From Bacteroidota bacterium (GTDB lineage: Bacteria; Bacteroidota; Bacteroidia; Bacteroidales; VadinHA17), in NCBI GenBank assembly GCA_030642585.1, contig DAOWNN010000203.1, positions 1 through 5,111 of the forward strand: a stretch of DNA of 5,111 bases. The letters run 5' to 3'. The notes under the pieces are model-generated. The model saw only the letters and a program-made list of their open reading frames with translations. It searched no databases and was not told where the DNA came from. The translations under genes and the position numbers were made by a program. Within the stretch, counting starts at the first letter, position 1. Each line of letters opens with the position of its first letter. Of the stretch, positions 1 through 5,111 are shown piece after piece.

Positions 1-8
1 ACCGTTCA

Positions 9-58
9 CCCTGTGAAATAAAGACTATGTCTTTGCTGCGAAGTAGCATTTCACAGGG
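9..58. repeat. T-shaped inverted repeat, perfect three-way junction
   Basis: CCCTGTGAAAT at 9-19 is the exact reverse complement of ATTTCACAGGG at 48-58. The bases between them are used up by two small hairpins: AAAGAC(TAT)GTCTTT at 20-34 and GCTGC(GAA)GTAGC at 35-47, the latter with one G-T wobble. No base at the junction is unpaired. Such a cruciform or T shape is typical of structured RNA junctions and of DNA elements that fold as single strands. The GCGAAG part of the second arm resembles a known very stable DNA mini-hairpin. The inverted repeat itself is certain; its role is not. Confidence 0.75.
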
Positions 59-77
59 CAGGTCTGTGGGTCGAACC

Positions 78-180
78 TAAGCCCGGGTAGCACCCACTGA
101 AGCTGTTATTTTCCCGGAAAACCAAAGTTAAATAAGTTTAACCGATGGCTGTATTATGGCGACATCGAACAGTGGGCTTA
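78..180 (+). other. Central multi-branched subdomain of the structured element
   Basis: TAAGCCC (78-84) pairs with GGGCTTA (174-180). Inside lies GGGT(AGC)ACCC (85-95), then a stem 102-107/168-173 that closes a four-way junction. The arms of that junction are 109-121, 127-142 (GTTAAA/TTTAAC, four-base loop) and 143-167 (CGATG/CATCG). CCCACTG (93-99) is also the exact complement of CAGTGGG (170-176), so a competing fold exists and two states are possible. The same ACCCACTG recurs at 258-265, and AAGCTGTT occurs at both 100-107 and 291-298, so later bases could also compete for these partners. Confidence 0.4.
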
Positions 181-254
181 CCCGGGGCTATTAATATTTT
201 ACCCTGACAGGGTAAATGACCACTATCTTCACAACCGGCATCAGTCCACAGGCC

Positions 255-586
255 GGGACCCACTGGGCAAAGATTGCTTCTTGCAACCAAAAGCTGTTTG
301 AGTAACTGAACAAAATTGGCTAAACCTGTAAGTACAAATATACTATTGGGTCACCCATATTAAAAATAATACACCCAATTATTGGGTGGGACAGAGCCAA
401 AAAATAAATTATCTCGGAAAGTGGCGAAAACAGAACACTTAGTATTTCATAAAAGGGCTATAAGCTTAATTATGAACTCACTGAAACAATATGTTATGCA
501 ACATTTTAGGGTGTAGAGATTATTAAATTTAGGTAAATTTAAGAGGTGTATTTTATGAACGATTCAATCTGCAAATCACCTTTTTT
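255..586 (+). other. Gene-free leader/spacer upstream of gdh
   Basis: This stretch holds no convincing gene apart from the overlapping short ORF at 555-686. At 258-298 it repeats two words of the structured element (ACCCACTG and AAGCTGTT) and has a small GCAA/TTGC hairpin family (267-286). Two dyads lie at 344-388 and are listed separately. From about 390 the DNA is AT-rich, as expected for a promoter region. TAAATTTAGG and TAAATTTAAG form a 10-base-spaced direct repeat at 524-533 and 534-543. I could not find a clear Bacteroidota -7 box (TAnnTTTG) or a good sigma-70 pair, so no promoter is called. Confidence 0.5.
344..388. promoter_or_regulatory. Pair of TTGGGT/ACCCAA dyads, operator-like
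   Basis: The first dyad is TGGGT-C-ACCCA (347-357, centre 352). The second is CACCCAAT-T-ATTGGGTG (372-388, centre 380), an odd palindrome with eight perfect bases on each side. Together they give four half-sites of one word, in the order forward, reverse, reverse, forward, with centres 28 bases apart. ATTGGGT at 345-351 can also pair with ACCCAAT at 373-379. Repeated dyads of one motif about 200 bases before a gene fit binding of a dimeric regulator, but RNA hairpins are equally possible. Read on the - strand, the second hairpin is followed by a T-rich run and so resembles a leftward terminator. Confidence 0.35.
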
Positions 587-686
587 ATGGAAACAAAAAG
601 CTATAATCCCTTCACTACTGCACAGCTGCAATTTGATCATGCTGCAGATCTGCTTGAACTGGATGAAACAACACGGGAACTGTTAA
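555..686 (+). CDS. Possible short upstream ORF overlapping the gdh start (43 aa)
   Basis: An ATG at 555 follows AAGAGGTG (541-548) at a distance of 6 bases, the best ribosome-site match near any start in this window. The frame differs from gdh, runs across its start codon and stops with TAA at 684-686, about 100 bases inside gdh. The peptide begins MNDSICKSPF and shows no domain, signal peptide or membrane segment that I can see; past 587 its sequence is just gdh in another frame. It may be a chance ORF, or a translated leader that delivers ribosomes to, or keeps them from, the gdh start. Low confidence as a protein. Confidence 0.2.
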   Translation: MNDSICKSPFLWKQKAIIPSLLHSCNLIMLQICLNWMKQHGNC

Positions 687-1873
687 GAACGCCAATGCGG
701 GAACACCATTTTACTATTCCGGTACGGATGGATAATGGTGCAAAAAAGATTTTCCGGGGATTCCGAATCCAACACAATGATGCCAGGGGCCCTGCCAAGG
801 GAGGTGTCCGTTTCCATCCACTTGAAACCATAGATACTGTGAGGGCATTATCCATGTGGATGACCTGGAAAACTGCTGTCGCTGATATTCCCCTTGGAGG
901 GGGAAAGGGTGGAGTAATTTGCGACCCACATCACCTGAGCTCTTCTGAACAGGAGCAATTATGCCGGGGCTGGGTGAGACAGGTGGTTCGGAATGTGGGG
1001 CCCAATGTAGATATACCGGCACCGGATGTTATGACCAATGCTCAACATATGTTGTGGATGCTGGATGAATATGAAACAATTATGGGAGGCCATTATCCGG
1101 GATTTATCACAGGAAAACCCGTAGGGCTTGGTGGATCACTTGGAAGAAAGGAATCTACCGGTTATGGAACTATGATCACAGTGCGTGAAGCATTGAATGA
1201 TCTGGATATCAGTTGCGGAAATACGATTGCCAGTGTTCAGGGTTTTGGAAATGTTGCCAGGTATGCAATTGAGCTGTATCATAAGATGGGAGGAAAGGTA
1301 ATATGTGTAGCTTCCTGGGATAATGATGAACAAAAAAGTTATGCCTTTAGAAAAAAAGATGGAATTAAGCTGGATGAACTAAATTCAATTAGAGATGTTT
1401 TTGGTGGCATTGAAAAATCAAGAGCTCAGGATCTGGGATACGAAGTATTAAAAGGTGAAAAGTGGCTGGAGCAAGAGGTTGATATCCTGGTTCCGGCGGC
1501 ATTAGAAAACCAGATTACCATTGACAATGCTGCGAACGTGCATAAAAGGGTTAAGATAATTGCTGAAGGAGCCAATGGACCAACAACACCGGATGCAGAT
1601 AAAATTCTTGATAAAAATGACTTGTTGATCATTCCGGATTTTCTTGCCAATGCAGGAGGTGTTGTTTGCAGTTATTTTGAGCAGGTTCAGAGCAACATGA
1701 ATTATTTCTGGGAAAAAGATGAAGTTCTGGGTAAGCTGGATGTAAAGATGACATCTGCCTATGCTTCTGTGAGCGACTTTGCCCGCTCAAATAAGTTAAA
1801 TATGAGAGATGCAGCATATGTTATTTCTATTGACAAGGTGGCAATGGCCTGCCATGAACGGGGCTGGGTTTAA
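587..1873 (+). CDS. gdhA: Glutamate dehydrogenase (Glu/Leu/Phe/Val dehydrogenase family)
   Basis: It catalyses reversible oxidative deamination of glutamate to 2-oxoglutarate and ammonium with NAD(P), in the cytoplasm, usually as a hexamer. At 428 aa it has the normal length for the short hexameric class. The N-terminal dimerisation/catalytic domain (about residues 1-190) has ARGPAKGGVRFHP with substrate lysine K71, WKTAVADIPLGGGKGG with K95 and catalytic K107, and PAPDV with catalytic D147. The Rossmann domain (about 190-350) has QGFGNVA at 218-224, and NAGGVVCSYFE at 356-366 returns to the active site. After the second strand (CVASWDND, 240-247) the acidic residues leave NAD versus NADP open. 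The C-terminus, ending in RGWV, matches what I recall of the Bacteroidota subtype. ATG 587 is chosen because MxxxxxNPF is the usual start and no in-frame start codon lies just upstream. It has no Shine-Dalgarno sequence. The protein is intact; the symbol is used in the general sense. Confidence 0.97.
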   Translation: METKSYNPFTTAQLQFDHAADLLELDETTRELLRTPMREHHFTIPVRMDNGAKKIFRGFRIQHNDARGPAKGGVRFHPLETIDTVRALSMWMTWKTAVADIPLGGGKGGVICDPHHLSSSEQEQLCRGWVRQVVRNVGPNVDIPAPDVMTNAQHMLWMLDEYETIMGGHYPGFITGKPVGLGGSLGRKESTGYGTMITVREALNDLDISCGNTIASVQGFGNVARYAIELYHKMGGKVICVASWDNDEQKSYAFRKKDGIKLDELNSIRDVFGGIEKSRAQDLGYEVLKGEKWLEQEVDILVPAALENQITIDNAANVHKRVKIIAEGANGPTTPDADKILDKNDLLIIPDFLANAGGVVCSYFEQVQSNMNYFWEKDEVLGKLDVKMTSAYASVSDFARSNKLNMRDAAYVISIDKVAMACHERGWV

Positions 1874-1876
1874 TCC

Positions 1877-1940
1877 TCCTTCGCGTTTCGCTTGCGCCAC
1901 CGCTAAAGCTTTATGCCGCACGCGGTCGGCGGACGAGAAG
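1877..1940. repeat. GC-rich palindromic intergenic segment
   Basis: This segment begins just after the gdh stop and is clearly richer in G+C than both flanking genes. It contains the perfect palindrome TAAAGCTTTA (1904-1913) within a larger stem ACCGC/GCGGT (1899-1903/1922-1926). CCGC and GCGG words repeat at 1900-1903, 1916-1919, 1922-1925 and 1929-1932, and TTCGC occurs twice near 1880-1891. The abrupt change in composition and the self-complementarity suggest a dispersed intergenic repeat (REP/MITE-like) or a small remnant of one. Copy number cannot be judged from one window. Confidence 0.4.
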
Positions 1941-1950
1941 AATGGTTTAA

Positions 1951-2006
1951 TTCCTCGGAGTTCTACTCCAAAATGAGGGGTTCAGGGTTCTGCCCTGAGG
2001 TCTCAT
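1951..2006 (+). repeat. Hairpin-rich intergenic segment, possible terminator or repeat unit
   Basis: Two consecutive hairpins lie here. The first is GGAGT(TCT)ACTCC at 1957-1969. The second is TCAGGG/CCCTGA at 1982-1987/1993-1998 with loop TTCTG, itself enclosed by ATGAG/CTCAT at 1973-1977/2002-2006. CCTC at 1953-1956 can alternatively pair with GAGG at 1975-1978. Neither hairpin is followed by a run of T, so a classical factor-independent terminator is not supported. They may slow transcription or protect the 3' end between gdh and the next gene, or form the second half of a dispersed repeat with 1877-1940. Confidence 0.4.
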
Positions 2007-2032
2007 ACCTTGGATTATAAATTACTAGACAC

Positions 2033-3772
2033 ATGAAAAACAATAAATTATCCAGGTTTAACAGAAGTTTTTTTGAATCGGTAAACCCAATCTCTTATAT
2101 TGGTTCTGGTTCACTTGGGGGTAAAGCTCAGGGTTTAACATTTATAGACAAAATTCTGGAGAATATTCAGGAAGGGGAATTCCCCGGCTTTGAGATCAAT
2201 ATCCCCCGGATGATAGTGTTGCGGACAGATATTTTTGATTCTTTCATGAAGCAAAATAAGCTTTCAGAGATAGCCTTTTCAGATGCTTCGGATGAGAGAA
2301 TAGGTCTGGCTTTTCAGAAGGCTGATCTTCCATTTGAAATTCTTGGGGATTTACGCACCTTGATTTCAAATACCAGGCAGCCCCTGGCAATACGCTCTTC
2401 AAGTATGCTGGAAGATGCTATGTACGAGCCATTTGCAGGCATCTATGGCACAAAAATGACACCTAATAACCAGCATGATATAGATATCCGTTTTCGCAAA
2501 CTTACCGAGGCTATAAAGTTTGTGTATGCTTCAACCTATTTTAGGGCTGCCAAAGATTATATGAAGGCAACTAAACATACAACAGAGGATGAGAAAATGG
2601 CAGTTATTATTCAGGAGGTGGTTGGAGAGCGGCATAATGAGAGATTCTATCCTGAAATTTCAGGTGTTGCCCGATCCTATAATTATTATCCGGTGGGACA
2701 TGCAATACCTGAAGAGGGTGTAGTAAATCTGGCTCTTGGAATGGGGAAAACAATAGTTGATGGAAGTATTTCATGGGCTTATTCACCTTCCTATCCCAGA
2801 ACAAATCCACCCTTTAAGTCAACCGGTGATATGTTAAAACAAACCCAGATCAGTTTCTGGGCGATCAACATGGGTAAGCCACCTGAATACAATCCGGTTC
2901 AGGAAACTGAATATCTTGTTGAGGCATCTCTTCCCGATGCAGAATCTGATGGAACCCTGAAGCACCTGGTATCAACTTACGATGTTTCCTCTGACCGTGT
3001 TTGGCCAGGAATTAGTGGCAAAGGCCCCCGCATACTCACGTTTTCGCCAATATTAACCCTGGATACTATTTTGTTAAATGATTTGACAAAAAAACTGTTA
3101 AAGAAATGTGAAGAGGCTGTCGAAGCTCCTGTAGAAATAGAATTTGCAGTTACACTTGCCAGCGAGGGGAAACTTCCTTACAGGTTTGGATTTTTGCAGG
3201 TTCGCCCAATGGTGGTTTCTTCCGAAGAAGTTGACCTGGGCGCAGAGGAACTTAGAGGAGAAAATATTCTTGCAGCCTCAGAAAAAGTATTGGGAAACGG
3301 AGTGATTGATTCAATATCAGATATTGTTTTCACTAAGCCTGAAGCATTTCAAACACGTTTTTCCAGGGACATAGCAGCAGAGATTGGATCTATAAATAGT
3401 AAGTTGCTTGAAGAAAACAGAGCATACCTCTTAATTGGTTTTGGCAGGTGGGGAACTTCAGATCCTACAGCCGGTATTCCTGTGGACTGGGGCCAGGTGT
3501 CAGGAGCTAAAGTTATAATCGAAGCAACCATGGAGAATGTATATGTGGAGATGAGCCAGGGTTCACATTTTTTTCATAATGTAACCGGCTTTAAGGTACA
3601 TTATTTTTCCATTCCATTTGCCAGCATTTATGGAGTCGATTGGGATTGGCTGGCTGAACAAGATCTTGTTGAAGAAGGCAAGTACATAAAACATATTAGA
3701 CTCCCGGGCCCACTCCATATTAAGGTGGATGGTCGTTCAGGCAGGGGTGTGATCAATAAATCAAATCCTTAA
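2033..3772 (+). CDS. PEP/pyruvate-binding (PPDK N-terminal) domain protein without His and barrel domains
   Basis: A 579-aa cytoplasmic protein with the ATP-grasp-like nucleotide-binding domain of PEP synthase and pyruvate phosphate dikinase. Visible motifs in order: SLGGKAQGL (27-35, K31); PLAIRSSSMLEDA (117-129, R121) followed by FAGIYGT; VIIQEVVG and GVARSYNYYP; EIEFAV (368-373); FLQVRPM (387-393, Q389 and R391). These match the lysine, arginine, glutamate and Gln-x-Arg positions that bind ATP in the family, so nucleotide binding looks intact. The swivelling phosphohistidine domain (a TSHAAI-type motif) and the PEP/pyruvate TIM barrel are absent, so it cannot run the complete PEP synthase reaction alone. 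Residues about 460-579 form another domain with GFGRWGTSDP (469-478), GIPVDW and SQGSHFFHN (508-516). Start ATG 2033 fits the domain and lacks a Shine-Dalgarno sequence. Substrate and reaction are unknown. The next gene starts 4 bases after its stop. Confidence 0.85.
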   Translation: MKNNKLSRFNRSFFESVNPISYIGSGSLGGKAQGLTFIDKILENIQEGEFPGFEINIPRMIVLRTDIFDSFMKQNKLSEIAFSDASDERIGLAFQKADLPFEILGDLRTLISNTRQPLAIRSSSMLEDAMYEPFAGIYGTKMTPNNQHDIDIRFRKLTEAIKFVYASTYFRAAKDYMKATKHTTEDEKMAVIIQEVVGERHNERFYPEISGVARSYNYYPVGHAIPEEGVVNLALGMGKTIVDGSISWAYSPSYPRTNPPFKSTGDMLKQTQISFWAINMGKPPEYNPVQETEYLVEASLPDAESDGTLKHLVSTYDVSSDRVWPGISGKGPRILTFSPILTLDTILLNDLTKKLLKKCEEAVEAPVEIEFAVTLASEGKLPYRFGFLQVRPMVVSSEEVDLGAEELRGENILAASEKVLGNGVIDSISDIVFTKPEAFQTRFSRDIAAEIGSINSKLLEENRAYLLIGFGRWGTSDPTAGIPVDWGQVSGAKVIIEATMENVYVEMSQGSHFFHNVTGFKVHYFSIPFASIYGVDWDWLAEQDLVEEGKYIKHIRLPGPLHIKVDGRSGRGVINKSNP

Positions 3773-3776
3773 AGCC

Positions 3777-5111
3777 ATGGCAAAGGATAATTACGTAAGA
3801 AAGGTAATTGATGACCTGAAGGAAAGAGCTAAAGAATTACAGTGTCTTTATACGGTTCAGGAACTTCTGCATTCCAAAGAATTAAACCAGGAAGATATAT
3901 TTCGGGGAATCATTAAAGCTATTTCTCCAGGATGGCAATATCCAGAGATTTGCCAGACGAGGATAACAATCAGAGACAAGGAGTACCATTCAAAGGGTTT
4001 TGAAGAATCACAATGGTCTTTGAATTCAGACATCCGTGTACAGGGTGAAAAAACAGGCGAGGTAAGCGTATTTTACAGGAGTGAAAGACCCCTGGCAGAT
4101 GAAGGTCCTTTTCTGAAAGAAGAAAGAAAATTGATAGACAGCATTGCTGAACAGATTGGATCTTATTTTTTTCACGAACGTTTGAAATTGGTTTTTGAAA
4201 AGGAAACGCAATTTCATAAAGAACAAAAATCAGAATGGTGGATTGTACTGGAAATGCTGAAACGAACAGATCCGAAATTGCTTGTGCGTATTTCACGTAA
4301 GATGGTTAACTACCTTGGCTGGAGTGGTATAAAAGAGGCAGAAGGACTTTTTGAGCACTTTAGCCCGATTTATAAAGACAAGGAGGAATTATTTAAGGGT
4401 GATAATAAGCCATATCAAAGAATACCTGAAACTGATTTATTGGGGATAAGCGAAGAAATTTTTGAGGTTGCAGGAAAACATCTCAGCAGCAAAGATATAC
4501 TGGACAATATTCATAAATGGATGAAGCAAGACCGCTCTGGTTTCCTGTCAAACGTACTGGAGAATACAGGTTCATCTTTGATAGAGATAAGTGGAGCTAT
4601 TGAAAGATTTCACCATCTTGCACCTCAGGGTCTGGAACTTTCCACACCAAGAGAAAAGAACTTCAGGGTGGCACTTATCCGGAGGATTCTCAGTGATCAG
4701 CAAGGCTTTATTCACGTTGCAAAGAAGTTTGTAGGAATTGAGGATTTTTATAAGTTAATTCAGCAGGTAATCTTTCCTGTGGGGAGCCATGGAAAACTGG
4801 GGGGTAAAAGTGCCGGGCTTTTTATCTCGAAAAAAATTCTTAATAAATCTGAAAATCAGGAACCGCTATTAAACAATATTAAAACCCCCAAAACCTGGTA
4901 CTTGACCTCTGATGGAATCCTAAGCTTTATGATTCATAACAACCTGGAGGATATCCTGGAACAAAAATATAAAGATATTGACCAGGTGAGAAAGGAATAT
5001 CCCTATGTTATACATGTATTTAAAAACTCCTCATTTGCCCCTGAAATAGTAAAAGGATTATCTCTTGCCTTAGATGATTTTGGTGAAGTTCCCCTGATTG
5101 TGCGTAGTTCA
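3777..5111 (+). CDS. PEP/pyruvate-binding domain protein with N-terminal GAF-like module, 3' end cut by window
   Basis: The frame is open from ATG 3777 to the last base, giving 445 residues with no stop, so the gene continues beyond the window. Residues 1-45 look helical. About 45-130 form a small sensory-type module with PGWQYPEI (51-58) and DEGPFLKEERKLID (108-121), a pattern I associate with GAF-like modules of bacterial and archaeal sensor proteins. A middle region follows with RTDPKLLVRISRKM (163-176) and a helical part with RVALIRRILSDQQGFI (297-312). Then comes the PPDK N-terminal domain with GKLGGKSAGLF (339-349, lysine K344) and PLIVRSS (439-445, R443), where the window stops. K344 to R443 is 99 residues, against 90 in the upstream gene, so both follow one fold. 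Whether a phosphohistidine or PEP-binding domain comes later cannot be seen. The start lacks a Shine-Dalgarno sequence, and the 4-base gap to the upstream stop suggests translational coupling. Confidence 0.85.
   Translation, partial: MAKDNYVRKVIDDLKERAKELQCLYTVQELLHSKELNQEDIFRGIIKAISPGWQYPEICQTRITIRDKEYHSKGFEESQWSLNSDIRVQGEKTGEVSVFYRSERPLADEGPFLKEERKLIDSIAEQIGSYFFHERLKLVFEKETQFHKEQKSEWWIVLEMLKRTDPKLLVRISRKMVNYLGWSGIKEAEGLFEHFSPIYKDKEELFKGDNKPYQRIPETDLLGISEEIFEVAGKHLSSKDILDNIHKWMKQDRSGFLSNVLENTGSSLIEISGAIERFHHLAPQGLELSTPREKNFRVALIRRILSDQQGFIHVAKKFVGIEDFYKLIQQVIFPVGSHGKLGGKSAGLFISKKILNKSENQEPLLNNIKTPKTWYLTSDGILSFMIHNNLEDILEQKYKDIDQVRKEYPYVIHVFKNSSFAPEIVKGLSLALDDFGEVPLIVRSS

Larger units (their letters stand above)
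9..254 (+). ncRNA. Candidate structured RNA (or folded DNA element), family unknown
   Basis: Seen: helices 9-19/48-58 (11 bp, perfect), 20-25/29-34, 35-39/43-47, 61-71/244-254 (G-U pairs at 63/252, 70/245 and 71/244), 78-84/174-180, 85-88/92-95, 102-107/168-173, 109-113/117-121, 127-132/137-142, 143-147/163-167 and 198-205/209-216. Many stems abut with no unpaired base (19|20, 34|35, 47|48, 84|85, 142|143, 167|168, 173|174). Six loops are three bases long (TAT, GAA, AGC, CCG, GAC and, outside this segment, TTA at 379-381). The wobbles G38-T44, T63-G252, G70-T245 and G102-T173 pair only if the + strand is the RNA. An alternative pairing of 88-95 with 184-190 would cross 78-84/174-180 and make a pseudoknot. 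I do not see the conserved cores of tmRNA, RNase P RNA, SRP RNA or the cobalamin riboswitch. It could be a free RNA, part of the gdh leader, or a DNA element acting as single strand. Pairings were found by eye, with no energy calculation or covariation. Confidence 0.45.

Noticed and set aside
71..77. TCGAACC, and GGTTCGA on the - strand, resembling a tRNA/tmRNA T-loop
   Set aside because: No acceptor stem, anticodon arm or D-arm can be built around it on either strand.
127..142. GTTAAAT and GTTTAAC, which resemble integron attC core words
   Set aside because: The words are in the wrong order for an attC site (GTTRRRY before RYYYAAC), and no integrase or cassette is present; they form a simple hairpin.
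145..207. 20-codon ORF starting at ATG 145 within the structured region
   Set aside because: No ribosome site, very short, and its bases are accounted for by the hairpins at 143-167 and 198-216.
360..388. Leftward factor-independent terminator (hairpin 372-388 followed by a T-rich run on the - strand)
   Set aside because: No - strand gene lies to the right of it for it to terminate, so the shape is noted under the dyads only.
714..1022. 102-aa - strand ORF inside gdh
   Set aside because: It lies fully within a strongly conserved gene, and its sequence shows no domain; it is an antisense shadow.
1957..2006. Rho-independent terminator after gdh
   Set aside because: The hairpins are real but no T-tract follows either of them, so only a repeat/hairpin feature is reported.
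3970..4296. 108-aa - strand ORF
   Set aside because: It is antisense to the convincing 445-codon open frame with family motifs on the + strand; no independent support.

Overview
The window most likely comes from a member of the Bacteroidota, probably near Bacteroidales/Marinilabiliales. This is inferred from the subtype of the glutamate dehydrogenase, the lack of a Shine-Dalgarno sequence before all three genes, moderately AT-rich coding DNA and long AT-rich spacers. No species can be named. All supported genes are on the + strand.

Layout: (1) Positions 1-586 hold no convincing protein gene. About the first 250 bases fold, by eye, into a dense set of nested helices and triloop hairpins. These include a T-shaped three-way junction at 9-58 and a long-range helix joining 61-71 to 244-254. 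This looks like a structured RNA gene or leader, or a folded DNA element; I recognise no known family. Positions 344-388 carry two dyads built from TTGGGT/ACCCAA half-sites. The rest is AT-rich and probably holds the gdh promoter. A 43-codon ORF at 555-686, with a better ribosome site than gdh itself, overlaps the gdh start. (2) 587-1873 is a complete hexameric-type glutamate dehydrogenase. (3) 1874-2032 is a spacer with a GC-rich palindromic segment followed by a hairpin-rich segment. Both look like intergenic repeat material. (4) 2033-3772 is a PEP/pyruvate-binding (PPDK N-terminal, ATP-grasp-like) protein that lacks the phosphohistidine and PEP/pyruvate barrel domains. It carries a distinct C-terminal domain instead. 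(5) 3777-5111 is a second, differently built protein of the same superfamily. It starts 4 bases after the previous stop and is cut by the window end inside its own PPDK N-terminal domain.

How the genes may work together: glutamate dehydrogenase links 2-oxoglutarate and ammonium to glutamate. The two following proteins have the nucleotide-binding fold of PEP synthase and pyruvate phosphate dikinase, but at least the first lacks the parts needed for those reactions. The 4-base spacing means the two are co-transcribed and probably co-translated, and they may act as a pair. A link to gdh is only positional, since 159 bases of repeat-like spacer separate them.
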